Part shown: positions 33,963 through 41,513 of the stretch, one piece after another
Numbering within the stretch: position 1 is the first letter of the stretch
Layout: the number at the start of each line of letters is the position of its first letter
NCBI RefSeq assembly: GCF_014224155.1
Contig: NZ_JAASUI010000001.1
Span: 868,001-932,000 of the forward strand
Direction of reading: 5' to 3'
DNA length: 64,000 nt
Origin: Listeria cossartiae subsp. cossartiae
GTDB lineage: Bacteria > Bacillota > Bacilli > Lactobacillales > Listeriaceae
The notes under the pieces: generated by a model
Seen by the model: the letters and a program-made list of their open reading frames with translations, nothing else
Database searches by the model: none
What the model was told of the DNA's origin: nothing
Made by a program: the position numbers and the translations under genes

Positions 33963-34616
33963 ATGAAAAATGATAAATTACCTGCATCCGTTTTAAGTGT
34001 CAAAGTTGTATCTAACGTAGACAACGGTCTATTTAAACAACTTGACTTAAAACCGCATCAAAGAAGCCTTGGTATTATTACATCTGATTGTGATGATGTA
34101 ACTTACACAGCGCTTGACGAAGCAACAAAAGCAGCTGAAGTAGACGTTGTTTATGCGAAAAGTATGTATGCTGGTGCTGGAAATGCATCCACAAAATTCG
34201 CTGGTGAAGTTATCGGTATTATTGCCGGACCAAGCCCTGCGGAAGTAAAAAGTGGTCTTGCTGTAGCAGTAGATTTCATCGAAAATGGCGCTAGCTTTGT
34301 TAGTGCAAACGAAGATGATAGCGTACCTTACTTCGCACACTGTGTTTCAAGAACTGGTACATTCCTTTCTAAAGAAGCAAATGTTGCTGAAGGTGAAGCG
34401 ATTGCTTACTTAATCGCCCCTCCACTTGAAGCGATGTATGCGTTAGACGCAGCGCTTAAAGCAGCAGACGTAACAATCGGAGCTTTCTACGGCCCACCGT
34501 CCGAAACAAACTTTGGCGGCGCACTTTTAACAGGTAGCCAATCTGCATGTAAAGCAGCTTGTGACGCCTTCAAAATGGCAGTAGAAAATGTGGCTGAAAA
34601 TCCACTTCAATATTAA
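33963..34616 (+). CDS. eutL: EutL, tandem-BMC shell protein
   Basis: A 217-residue tandem-BMC trimeric shell protein of the EutL type, with a large gated central pore. The first domain carries LKPHQRSLGIITSDCDDVTYTALDEATKAAEV and the second EGEAIAYLIAPPLEAMYALDAALKAADV. It follows eutC directly, as in other eut operons. Confidence 0.94.
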   Translation: MKNDKLPASVLSVKVVSNVDNGLFKQLDLKPHQRSLGIITSDCDDVTYTALDEATKAAEVDVVYAKSMYAGAGNASTKFAGEVIGIIAGPSPAEVKSGLAVAVDFIENGASFVSANEDDSVPYFAHCVSRTGTFLSKEANVAEGEAIAYLIAPPLEAMYALDAALKAADVTIGAFYGPPSETNFGGALLTGSQSACKAACDAFKMAVENVAENPLQY

Positions 34617-34630
34617 GGTGGTGCTAAAAG

Positions 34631-35152
34631 ATGCCAAATGAAGCACTAGGTTTAATTGAAGTCACTGGTTTTCTTGGTGCCGTTGTTGCTGCTGATACAT
34701 GTTTAAAAGCAGCAAATGTCGAGCTAATTCAATGCGAAGTCATTAGCGGCGGTTTAACAACGGTTGAATTAACTGGTGATGTAGGTGCAGTAAATGCAGC
34801 TATTGAAGCAGGGAAAGCAGCAACAGAAGACTTAGGTTGTTTAGTATCCAGCCATGTTATTGCAAGAATGAGCGAAGATACAAAAGCACTTTTTGTTCCT
34901 CAAGAAGAAGTTAAACCACAACCAAAAGAAGTCAAACAAGAAGAACCAAAAGAAGTAGTTCAAAAAGTCGTAGAAGTGAAAGCAAACACGAAAAGTGTTG
35001 AGAAAGAACTTCGCGCAATGAAAGTTATTGATCTAAGGAAACTTGCTTACACATTAGATAATGTGCCTATTCCAAAGAGCAAGATTAAATATGCGAACAA
35101 GGACAAACTTGTTCATGCACTAAAAGACATTTATGGAAGGAGTGAAAACTAG
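34631..35152 (+). CDS. eutK: EutK-like BMC-H shell protein with C-terminal helical domain
   Basis: A 173-residue protein. Residues 1-90 are a BMC-H domain (ALGLIEVTGFLGAVVAADTC to VSSHVIARMSEDTKALF). A Lys/Glu/Pro linker follows, and then a basic C-terminal domain (about 118-173) containing MKVIDLRKLAYTLDNVP and KDKLVHALKDIY. That pattern resembles a short SAP/Rho-N-like helical motif. EutK of Salmonella also has a C-terminal helix-turn-helix, though not obviously the same. The gene symbol is given by position and architecture. Its last base is shared with the eutE start. Confidence 0.72.
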   Translation: MPNEALGLIEVTGFLGAVVAADTCLKAANVELIQCEVISGGLTTVELTGDVGAVNAAIEAGKAATEDLGCLVSSHVIARMSEDTKALFVPQEEVKPQPKEVKQEEPKEVVQKVVEVKANTKSVEKELRAMKVIDLRKLAYTLDNVPIPKSKIKYANKDKLVHALKDIYGRSEN

Positions 35153-36612
35153 TGGCACTAGAAGATAAAGATTTACGCTCAATCCAAGAAGTTCGAAATC
35201 TTATTGCAACAGCAGACAAAGCACAAAAAGAACTTGCTGCAATGAGCCAACAACAAATTGATACAATTGTAAAAGCAATAGCGGATGCTGGTTATGATGC
35301 TCGCGAAAAACTCGCAAAAATGGCACATGAAGAAACTGGCTTTGGAATCTGGCAAGACAAAGTAATTAAAAACGTCTTTGCCTCGAAACACGTCTACAAT
35401 TACATCAAAGATATGAAAACCATTGGTATGTTAAAAGAAGATAACGAAAATCAAGTAATGGAGGTTGCTGTTCCGCTAGGCGTAGTTGCAGGCTTAATCC
35501 CGTCAACAAACCCCACATCCACAGTGATTTACAAAACACTTATTTCCATCAAAGCCGGAAATAGTATCGTATTTTCTCCACATCCAAACGCACTAAAAGC
35601 AATTCTTGAAACAGTAAGAATTATTAGTGAAGCAGCAGAAAAAGCTGGTTGTCCGAAAGGCGCTATCAGCTGTATGACTGTTCCAACAATTCAAGGAACA
35701 GATCAACTAATGAAGCATAAAGATACAGCAGTTATCCTTGCAACAGGTGGTTCTGCAATGGTAAAAGCCGCTTATTCATCTGGTACTCCAGCAATTGGCG
35801 TAGGTCCAGGTAATGGCCCAGCATTTATCGAACGCAGTGCTAACATTCCTCGCGCAGTAAAACATATTCTTGATTCTAAAACATTCGATAACGGAACAAT
35901 TTGCGCATCTGAGCAATCTGTCGTTGTTGAACGTGTGAATAAAGAAGCTGTTATTGCTGAATTTAGAAAACAAGGAGCTCACTTCTTGTCCGATGCAGAA
36001 GCTGTTCAACTTGGTAAATTCATTTTACGTCCAAATGGTTCGATGAATCCAGCAATCGTAGGTAAAAGCGTGCAACATATCGCTAACCTTGCTGGCCTAA
36101 CAGTTCCAGCAGACGCAAGAGTACTTATCGCTGAAGAAACAAAAGTTGGCGCTAAAATCCCTTATTCAAGAGAAAAATTAGCTCCAATCTTGGCTTTCTA
36201 CACAGCAGAAACTTGGCAAGAAGCTTGCGAACTTAGCATGGATATTCTTTATCATGAAGGAGCTGGACATACTTTAATCATCCACTCTGAAGATAAAGCA
36301 ATCATCCGCGAATTCGCACTGAAAAAACCAGTTTCCCGTCTCTTAGTTAATACACCAGGAGCACTTGGCGGAATTGGCGCAACAACAAATCTTGTACCTG
36401 CTTTAACACTTGGTTGTGGGGCAGTTGGAGGAAGTTCATCATCTGATAATATCGGACCTGAAAATCTTTTCAACATTCGCCGCATCGCTACTGGCGTTTT
36501 GGAGTTAGAAGATATTCGTAAAGAAGAAAACCAAGCAACATCTGAACTTCCGGTTGATGCAGACGCACTGATCCAAAGTTTAGTAGAAAAAGTTTTAGCA
36601 GAATTAAAATAA
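35152..36612 (+). CDS. eutE: EutE, CoA-acylating acetaldehyde dehydrogenase
   Basis: A 486-residue aldehyde dehydrogenase that oxidises acetaldehyde to acetyl-CoA. The catalytic residue is Cys251 in DNGTICASEQS, and the NAD region includes LATGGSAMVKAAYSSG and GVGPGNGPAFIE. Unlike PduP, it lacks an N-terminal targeting peptide but ends with an amphipathic helix (DALIQSLVEKVLAELK) after a linker, which suggests a C-terminal encapsulation signal. The GTG start overlaps the previous stop and has GGAAGGAG upstream. Confidence 0.94.
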   Translation: MALEDKDLRSIQEVRNLIATADKAQKELAAMSQQQIDTIVKAIADAGYDAREKLAKMAHEETGFGIWQDKVIKNVFASKHVYNYIKDMKTIGMLKEDNENQVMEVAVPLGVVAGLIPSTNPTSTVIYKTLISIKAGNSIVFSPHPNALKAILETVRIISEAAEKAGCPKGAISCMTVPTIQGTDQLMKHKDTAVILATGGSAMVKAAYSSGTPAIGVGPGNGPAFIERSANIPRAVKHILDSKTFDNGTICASEQSVVVERVNKEAVIAEFRKQGAHFLSDAEAVQLGKFILRPNGSMNPAIVGKSVQHIANLAGLTVPADARVLIAEETKVGAKIPYSREKLAPILAFYTAETWQEACELSMDILYHEGAGHTLIIHSEDKAIIREFALKKPVSRLLVNTPGALGGIGATTNLVPALTLGCGAVGGSSSSDNIGPENLFNIRRIATGVLELEDIRKEENQATSELPVDADALIQSLVEKVLAELK

Positions 36613-36643
36613 AAAATAAAACACTAATTGGAGGAATTTTAAA

Positions 36644-36928
36644 ATGGCAAACGCAAACGCATTAGGTATGATCGAAACAAAAGGTTTAGTAGGAGCAGTA
36701 GAAGCAGCAGACGCAATGGTGAAAGCAGCTAACGTAACACTTATGGGTAAAGAACAAGTTGGTGGCGGTCTAGTAACAGTTATGGTTCGCGGCGATGTTG
36801 GCGCAGTTAAAGCAGCAACAGATGCAGGCGCAGCAGCAGCAGAACGCGTTGGTGAATTACTATCTGTACACGTAATCCCACGTCCACACAGCGAAGTAGA
36901 CGCAATTCTACCAAAAAGCGCTGAATAA
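36644..36928 (+). CDS. eutM: EutM, BMC-H hexameric shell protein
   Basis: A 94-residue major shell protein of the ethanolamine compartment, with the canonical BMC-H core ([55 protein letters not shown]). The nucleotide stretch coding [20 protein letters not shown] is almost identical to that in pduJ, a possible site for recombination between the two operons. The ribosome site is GGAGG. Confidence 0.95.
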   Translation: MANANALGMIETKGLVGAVEAADAMVKAANVTLMGKEQVGGGLVTVMVRGDVGAVKAATDAGAAAAERVGELLSVHVIPRPHSEVDAILPKSAE

Positions 36929-36944
36929 GACGAATTTTTAACAT

Positions 36945-37028
36945 AAATCAGGAAAAAGCGTGAGCGTAAGGCAAAAGGGTTCCATCAGACTCGGAAATTG
37001 CCCGAAACTTTCGCTTTTTACCAGATTT
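36945..37028 (+). ncRNA. Unrecognised structured RNA element between eutM and eutT
   Basis: A nested fold is visible. The outer arms AAATC.GG.AAAAAGCG (36945-36960) and CGCTTTTT.CC.GATTT (37012-37028) pair over about 15 bp. Inside them GGCAA (36970-36974) pairs with TTGCC (36998-37002), enclosing TTCC/GGAA (36980-36983 with 36993-36996). No T-run follows, so it is not a simple terminator. It could be an mRNA-processing or stability element after the abundant eutM message, or a regulatory RNA. I recognise no known riboswitch class. Confidence 0.5.
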
Positions 37029-37093
37029 AAGCAAGACTAAGCTTCCCAACATTACTAACACCAATTGTAAATGGGACAAAAGGATGTGGTTCT

Positions 37094-37849
37094 TTGGCTA
37101 TTTTGACAGAAGATGAGTTACGAAAAGCCTATTTACACACCGATTTAAAAACAACCAAAAAACTCGATATAAAAAAAGGCACGATTATCACACCTTCAGC
37201 TAAAAGTTTCTTGTCTGAAAAGAAAATCGACCTGCATTATATTGAAGAAATTGCTGAAACAAAAGTAGTAGTGGAACCAGTGAAAAAAGAAACTACTCGA
37301 GCAAAATTCCAAACGATTTATGGTGGAGCATTAGATGAGAAGCCAGAACATATGACGCATTTGCGTGGTAACTTGCTTGTATTTAAAGACCATCCACAAA
37401 TCGCTTTCCGCGGAAAATTAGATACACTGGAAGCTGAGATTCTGGAAAGCCAATGTTCCGTCGCAGCTGAGTTTAAAGATCTTGCGGAAGATTTACAAGA
37501 AATCCTCACCTTTGTAAGAAATATTGTACGATCGGAAGTTTTAAACGAGCAAATCGAATCAGTGAACTTGCTTGGCATGGATGAAAAAGAACTGCGGGAA
37601 CGTAGTCATAATCCAAAAAAATATTATCAAATGACACATTTTATGCCTGATTATACGATGGGTAATGCGGTCATTCGTTTAAACAAAATAAGAACGATGG
37701 TCCGTGAAACAGAATTAGCTGCATTTTTAGCATTTAAGGAAGCAGATTATTCCATTAAACGACCAGACATTATTCAAGCGCTTAACCGATTATCGAGTTT
37801 ATTCTGGATACTGATGTTCCGCGTGAGAACAAATGAATATAAAAAGTAA
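37094..37849 (+). CDS. eutT: EutT, ATP:cob(I)alamin adenosyltransferase
   Basis: A 251-residue EutT-family adenosyltransferase, supplying AdoCbl to ethanolamine ammonia-lyase. The N-terminus has the small ITPSAKSFLSEKKIDL motif seen in EutT and EutQ proteins. The C-terminal helical bundle includes HFMPDYTMGNAVIRLNKIRTMVRETEL. The HX11CCX2C metal motif of enterobacterial EutT is absent, and the only cysteine is in LESQCSVAAE. The start is TTG 37094 with AAAGGATG 9 nt upstream. It is one of three adenosyltransferase genes in the window. Confidence 0.88.
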   Translation: MAILTEDELRKAYLHTDLKTTKKLDIKKGTIITPSAKSFLSEKKIDLHYIEEIAETKVVVEPVKKETTRAKFQTIYGGALDEKPEHMTHLRGNLLVFKDHPQIAFRGKLDTLEAEILESQCSVAAEFKDLAEDLQEILTFVRNIVRSEVLNEQIESVNLLGMDEKELRERSHNPKKYYQMTHFMPDYTMGNAVIRLNKIRTMVRETELAAFLAFKEADYSIKRPDIIQALNRLSSLFWILMFRVRTNEYKK

Positions 37850-37861
37850 GGAGGCTTATTC

Positions 37862-38503
37862 ATGAATAATGAGTTAATAACAAGCCTTATTGAAGAAGTC
37901 ACTCGCCGCGCGTTACTTGAAACTGGCATAGAAGTAGAAGCATCTGGCCGTCACGTCCATTTAGACCGTGAAACTGTCGATGCACTATTTGGTCCTGGGT
38001 ATGAACTTACTCATTTCCGTGACCTATCTCAACCGGGTCAATATGTTTGTAAAGAAAGAATTAGCATCGTTGGACCAAAAAGCGTTATTCATAACGTTGT
38101 AATTTTAGGCCCAATCCGTAAGAAAACACAAGTAGAAATCAGTTCCACAGATGGTACGGCGCTTGGAATTAAAGCACCGGTTCGCGAAAGTGGAGACATA
38201 GCTGGAACACCAGGAATTTTACTTTTATCCGCAAAAAACAGCGTTCAATTATCTGAAGGACTTATTGTTGCTAAACGCCATATTCATATGACGCCTGCTG
38301 ATGCAGAAAAACAACAAGTTACTCAAAGTGAAATTGTACAAGTGAAAATTAATGGTGACAGACCGCTAATTTTTGACGATGTTGTTGTTCGGATTAGCCC
38401 TGATTTCGCTACATATATGCACATTGATTATGACGAAGCCAACGCATGTGGTTTTAAAAAGGGAATTCGAGGTCAAATAATCAAGAAAACAAAGGCTAAA
38501 TGA
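37862..38503 (+). CDS. eutD: EutD, PduL-type phosphotransacylase
   Basis: A 213-residue PduL-family enzyme that converts acetyl-CoA to acetyl phosphate, here replacing the unrelated Pta-type EutD of enterobacteria. It has histidine motifs ASGRHVHL, AKRHIHMT and MHIDYDEANA, plus an N-terminal amphipathic helix (ELITSLIEEVTRRALLE) for encapsulation. It is paralogous to PduL at 16329. The stop overlaps the next start (ATGA). Confidence 0.92.
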   Translation: MNNELITSLIEEVTRRALLETGIEVEASGRHVHLDRETVDALFGPGYELTHFRDLSQPGQYVCKERISIVGPKSVIHNVVILGPIRKKTQVEISSTDGTALGIKAPVRESGDIAGTPGILLLSAKNSVQLSEGLIVAKRHIHMTPADAEKQQVTQSEIVQVKINGDRPLIFDDVVVRISPDFATYMHIDYDEANACGFKKGIRGQIIKKTKAK

Positions 38504-39072
38504 GTATGGAATTAGAAGCACTCATAAAAGCCGTCACTGAGGAAGTCATGAAACGATTACAACTTCCAGAAAAGAAAATGATTATCATGGGTCAAGATGC
38601 AGAACACACTCTCAGACAGTGTTATCTAAAAGAATATCAAGTTTCGCTTTATGATCGTTCTGAACGCGCTTGTGACATTTTACTACTGGAAGAATTGGAC
38701 ATCGCTGAATTAGCTCGAATCAGTTTGTTTGCACCGATGAACAAAAAAGAACAATTTATTACAGATCATCTTTTAGCAGGACGGCCTACTTGGATTATGA
38801 AGAGTGGCATCAAAGCACATGCTTACAAACGTTCCGCTAAATATGGTATCAGACAACTTTTTCAAGAGTACGAGGAGAAGCTGAGCCGATTTGGTGTCGA
38901 ATTTATCGAAAGTCCGGTAAAAGATACGAAAATAAGCAAAGTTATCACCGAACAGGATGTTGAAAAACTGACTAAGAACAAAAGCGAATTCATTTTGCCT
39001 AAAGGAAGTTTCTTAACACCACTTGCAAAAGATTATTTACAGGAAAATCGAATAAGCATTAAAGAAAGTTAG
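38500..39072 (+). CDS. Unknown eut-operon protein with TPLAK tail
   Basis: A 190-residue protein I cannot name. Residues 1-20 are an amphipathic helix (ELEALIKAVTEEVMKRLQ) like those that target cargo to microcompartments. The middle (about 27-150) looks like an alpha/beta flavoprotein or Rossmann-type fold (KMIIMGQDAEH, DILLLEELDIAEL, GRPTWIMKSGIKAHAY). The C-terminus SFLTPLAKDYLQENRISIKES repeats a motif found at the end of PduM and the start of EutT here. Translational coupling to eutD and position before eutN suggest a compartment-associated role. Confidence 0.75.
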   Translation: MSMELEALIKAVTEEVMKRLQLPEKKMIIMGQDAEHTLRQCYLKEYQVSLYDRSERACDILLLEELDIAELARISLFAPMNKKEQFITDHLLAGRPTWIMKSGIKAHAYKRSAKYGIRQLFQEYEEKLSRFGVEFIESPVKDTKISKVITEQDVEKLTKNKSEFILPKGSFLTPLAKDYLQENRISIKES

Positions 39073-39086
39073 GAAGGAAGAGCGTC

Positions 39087-39356
39087 ATGCAAATTGGAAA
39101 AGTTACCGGGAGTTTATGGGCAACAAGAAAAGACGAAAAACTGAATGGTTTAAAACTACTATTAGTAGAGATTTGTACCGATGAAACGGAAGATGTAAGA
39201 CATTCCATAGTGGCAGCTGATAATGCCGGAGCAGGAAACGGCGATCTTGTGCTCGTTACAACTGGTAGCGCAGCACGAGCATCTACTGGGGACAATACAA
39301 TACCAGTGGACGCTTGTATCGTCGGCATTATCGACTCGGTAGAACGTTATGGCTGA
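39087..39356 (+). CDS. eutN: EutN, BMC-P pentameric vertex protein
   Basis: An 89-residue vertex protein of the CcmL/EutN family, with QIGKVTGSLWATRKDEKLNG at the N-terminus, ADNAGAGNGDLVLVTTGSAAR and terminal CIVGIIDSVE. It forms the pentamers that close the ethanolamine shell. The ribosome site is AGGAAGGAAG. It overlaps the next gene by 8 nt. Confidence 0.94.
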   Translation: MQIGKVTGSLWATRKDEKLNGLKLLLVEICTDETEDVRHSIVAADNAGAGNGDLVLVTTGSAARASTGDNTIPVDACIVGIIDSVERYG

Positions 39357-39894
39357 ACAGTCCTTAGGTATTCTTGAACTCAGGAGTATAAGTAAAGGTT
39401 ACGAAATGGCCGATGTTTTCTTGAAAGCCGGCAATGTAACTTTATTTACTTTTCGTCCGACATGTCCTGGTAAATTTTTGATTATTTTGCAAGGCGCTTC
39501 CGGTGAACTTACTAGTGCGATGCAAGATGCAAAAGAAGAAGCTGGAAAATTTCATGTTTCTTCTTATATTTTGCATATGGCGCACGAAGAATTACTTGCT
39601 TTTCTAAACAATAAACACCCTAAAGTGGAAGTTGATGCAGTAGGAATTATCGAAATCAGTCAGCTCGGTGCTGGGCTAAACGCGGTCAATGAGGCGCTGA
39701 AAAAATCAGCTATTCATTTAAAACGGATGACGCTCGGTGCTTCGATTGGTGGAAAATTTGTCGCTGTTTTTACAGGGGAAGTTAGTGCTATTCAAGAAGG
39801 GATGCGGATTCTAATCGAAACCGCCGAACCAAAAAAGGTGATACATCATACGGTTATTCCTTCTCCTGATGAACTTTTAAAACGCTATCTATAG
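39349..39894 (+). CDS. PduT-like tandem-BMC shell protein lacking the Fe-S cysteine
   Basis: A 181-residue tandem-BMC protein closely related to PduT: it starts LGILELRSISKGYEMADVFLKAGN, and TFRPTCPGKFLIIL matches KASCPGKYYILI of PduT. In the second domain the residue matching the PduT cluster ligand Cys106 is Leu (EISQLGAGLNAVNEAL), so the pore should not hold the Fe-S cluster in the same way. It probably gives the ethanolamine shell a BMC-T trimer with a different pore. It is coupled to eutN by an 8-nt overlap. Confidence 0.85.
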   Translation: MAEQSLGILELRSISKGYEMADVFLKAGNVTLFTFRPTCPGKFLIILQGASGELTSAMQDAKEEAGKFHVSSYILHMAHEELLAFLNNKHPKVEVDAVGIIEISQLGAGLNAVNEALKKSAIHLKRMTLGASIGGKFVAVFTGEVSAIQEGMRILIETAEPKKVIHHTVIPSPDELLKRYL

Positions 39895-39909
39895 AATGGA
39901 GGAACACTT

Positions 39910-41031
39910 TTGAGCATTAATGAAATTATTATTTATTTAATGGTTATCTTTATGATTTTAGGAGCTATTGACAAAATTATCGGTAACAAATTTGGCTTAG
40001 GTGCACAATTTGAAGAAGGTATTATGGCAATGGGTTCACTAACACTAGCAATGGTCGGGATTATTACGTTAGCACCAGTTTTAGCGAAAATTTTAAGCCC
40101 GATTGTTGTACCAATTTATACGGCGCTTGGGGCTGACCCGGCAATGTTTGCAACAACGTTACTTGCGAATGACATGGGTGGTTTTGCGCTAGCTCAAGAA
40201 CTTGCGCTAACTCCTGATGCTGGTCTTTTTGCGGGAGCGATTTTAGGTTCGATGATGGGACCAACAATCGTTTTCACTATTCCAGTAGCACTTGGAATTA
40301 TTAACAAAAATGATCACAAATATTTAGCGACTGGTGTATTATCCGGTATTATTACTATTCCAATCGGTTGTTTAATCGGTGGACTTGTAGCTGGCTTCTC
40401 TCCAATTATGATTTTCAAAAACTTAGTACCAATTATTCTTGTAGCTGCTCTAATTATGTTAGGTCTTTGGTTCAAACCAGAAGGCATGATTAAAGGCTTC
40501 ACTATTTTCGGTAAAGGCGTAGTAATTGTTGCTACTATCGGGCTAGTTGCTGGAGCTGTTCAACAATTAACTGGTTTAACTATTATTCCAGGAATTGCAC
40601 CAATCGGCGAAGGTATTGAAATCGTTGGTGGTATTGCACTAGTTCTTGCAGGAGCTTTCTGTTTAGTATTCGTTATTACGAAACTTTTCAACAAGCCTCT
40701 TATGAAAATGGGTAAATTACTTGGTATGAATGAAGTTGCGGCAGCTGGTATGGTTGCTACACTTGCAAACAGTATCCCAATGCTACAAATGCTAAAAGAT
40801 ATGGATGAGCGCGGTAAAATTATTAACGTTGCTTTCGCAGTATCTGCGGCCTTTGTTTTAGGTGATCATCTAGGCTTTACAGCTGGTGTTGCTAAAGATA
40901 TGATCTTCCCAATGATCGTCGGGAAATTAGTCGGAGGGGTAACTGCTGTTGGTGTTGGTATCTACATGGCTAACCGAATGATGAAAAAAAATAAAACAAA
41001 AGAACAAACGGCGGTGAAAGATAATGGCTGA
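39910..41031 (+). CDS. eutH: EutH, ethanolamine transporter
   Basis: A 373-residue polytopic membrane protein with about ten or eleven hydrophobic helices, of the EutH family that imports ethanolamine at low concentration or pH. It begins SINEIIIYLMVIFMILGAID and has a conserved ATTLLANDMGGFALAQEL loop. The TTG 39910 start has GGAGGA about 6 nt upstream. It overlaps eutQ by 8 nt. Confidence 0.93.
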   Translation: MSINEIIIYLMVIFMILGAIDKIIGNKFGLGAQFEEGIMAMGSLTLAMVGIITLAPVLAKILSPIVVPIYTALGADPAMFATTLLANDMGGFALAQELALTPDAGLFAGAILGSMMGPTIVFTIPVALGIINKNDHKYLATGVLSGIITIPIGCLIGGLVAGFSPIMIFKNLVPIILVAALIMLGLWFKPEGMIKGFTIFGKGVVIVATIGLVAGAVQQLTGLTIIPGIAPIGEGIEIVGGIALVLAGAFCLVFVITKLFNKPLMKMGKLLGMNEVAAAGMVATLANSIPMLQMLKDMDERGKIINVAFAVSAAFVLGDHLGFTAGVAKDMIFPMIVGKLVGGVTAVGVGIYMANRMMKKNKTKEQTAVKDNG

Positions 41032-41470
41032 TATTAGTAAAGAGTTAATCGAACAACTAGTAAAACAAGTTATCATTGAAAAAATGGGCCAAAGTTCCAA
41101 ACATGTTGATCCAAGCGGTATTATATCGATCAAACTTCCTGCAGTAAAAGTTTCAGAAGAAGATCGTTTAGATACAGGTAACCCGGGTGATGTTGTTTAT
41201 ACAAAAGACTTAGTAACACTAGAAGAAAGTAAACGTCTAGGTTTCGGTCTGATGGAAATGAAAGATACAACATTCGATTGGTTCTTGGATTATGATGAAG
41301 TAGATTACGTTATCGAAGGCAGACTAGATGTTGTCATTGATGGCAGAACTGTTTCAGCAGGACCAGGAGAAATTATTTTCATTCCTAAAGGTAGCAAAAT
41401 CAAGTTTTCCGTTACTGGTGAAGCAAGATTTGTTTATGTTACTTATCCGGCTGATTGGCAGTCACAATAA
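41024..41470 (+). CDS. eutQ: EutQ, cupin-domain acetate kinase-like protein
   Basis: A 148-residue protein with a cupin domain (about 45-145; DYVIEGRLDVVIDGRTVSAGPGEIIFIPKGSKIKF). EutQ of enterobacteria has acetate kinase activity and a longer N-terminal part. Here the N-terminus is only an amphipathic helix (DISKELIEQLVKQVIIEKM) that may target it to the compartment. It is the last gene of the eut operon, followed by a strong terminator. Confidence 0.9.
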   Translation: MADISKELIEQLVKQVIIEKMGQSSKHVDPSGIISIKLPAVKVSEEDRLDTGNPGDVVYTKDLVTLEESKRLGFGLMEMKDTTFDWFLDYDEVDYVIEGRLDVVIDGRTVSAGPGEIIFIPKGSKIKFSVTGEARFVYVTYPADWQSQ

Positions 41471-41474
41471 AATA

Positions 41475-41513
41475 AAAAACGATTTCGGCTTAACGGCTGA
41501 AATCGTTTTTTTA
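41475..41513. terminator. Bidirectional terminator between eutQ and the PocR paralogue
   Basis: An 11-bp stem (41479-41489 with 41496-41506, one G-T pair), loop TTAACG, has A-runs and T-runs on both sides and ends the converging eut operon and the leftward regulator gene. Confidence 0.88.
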
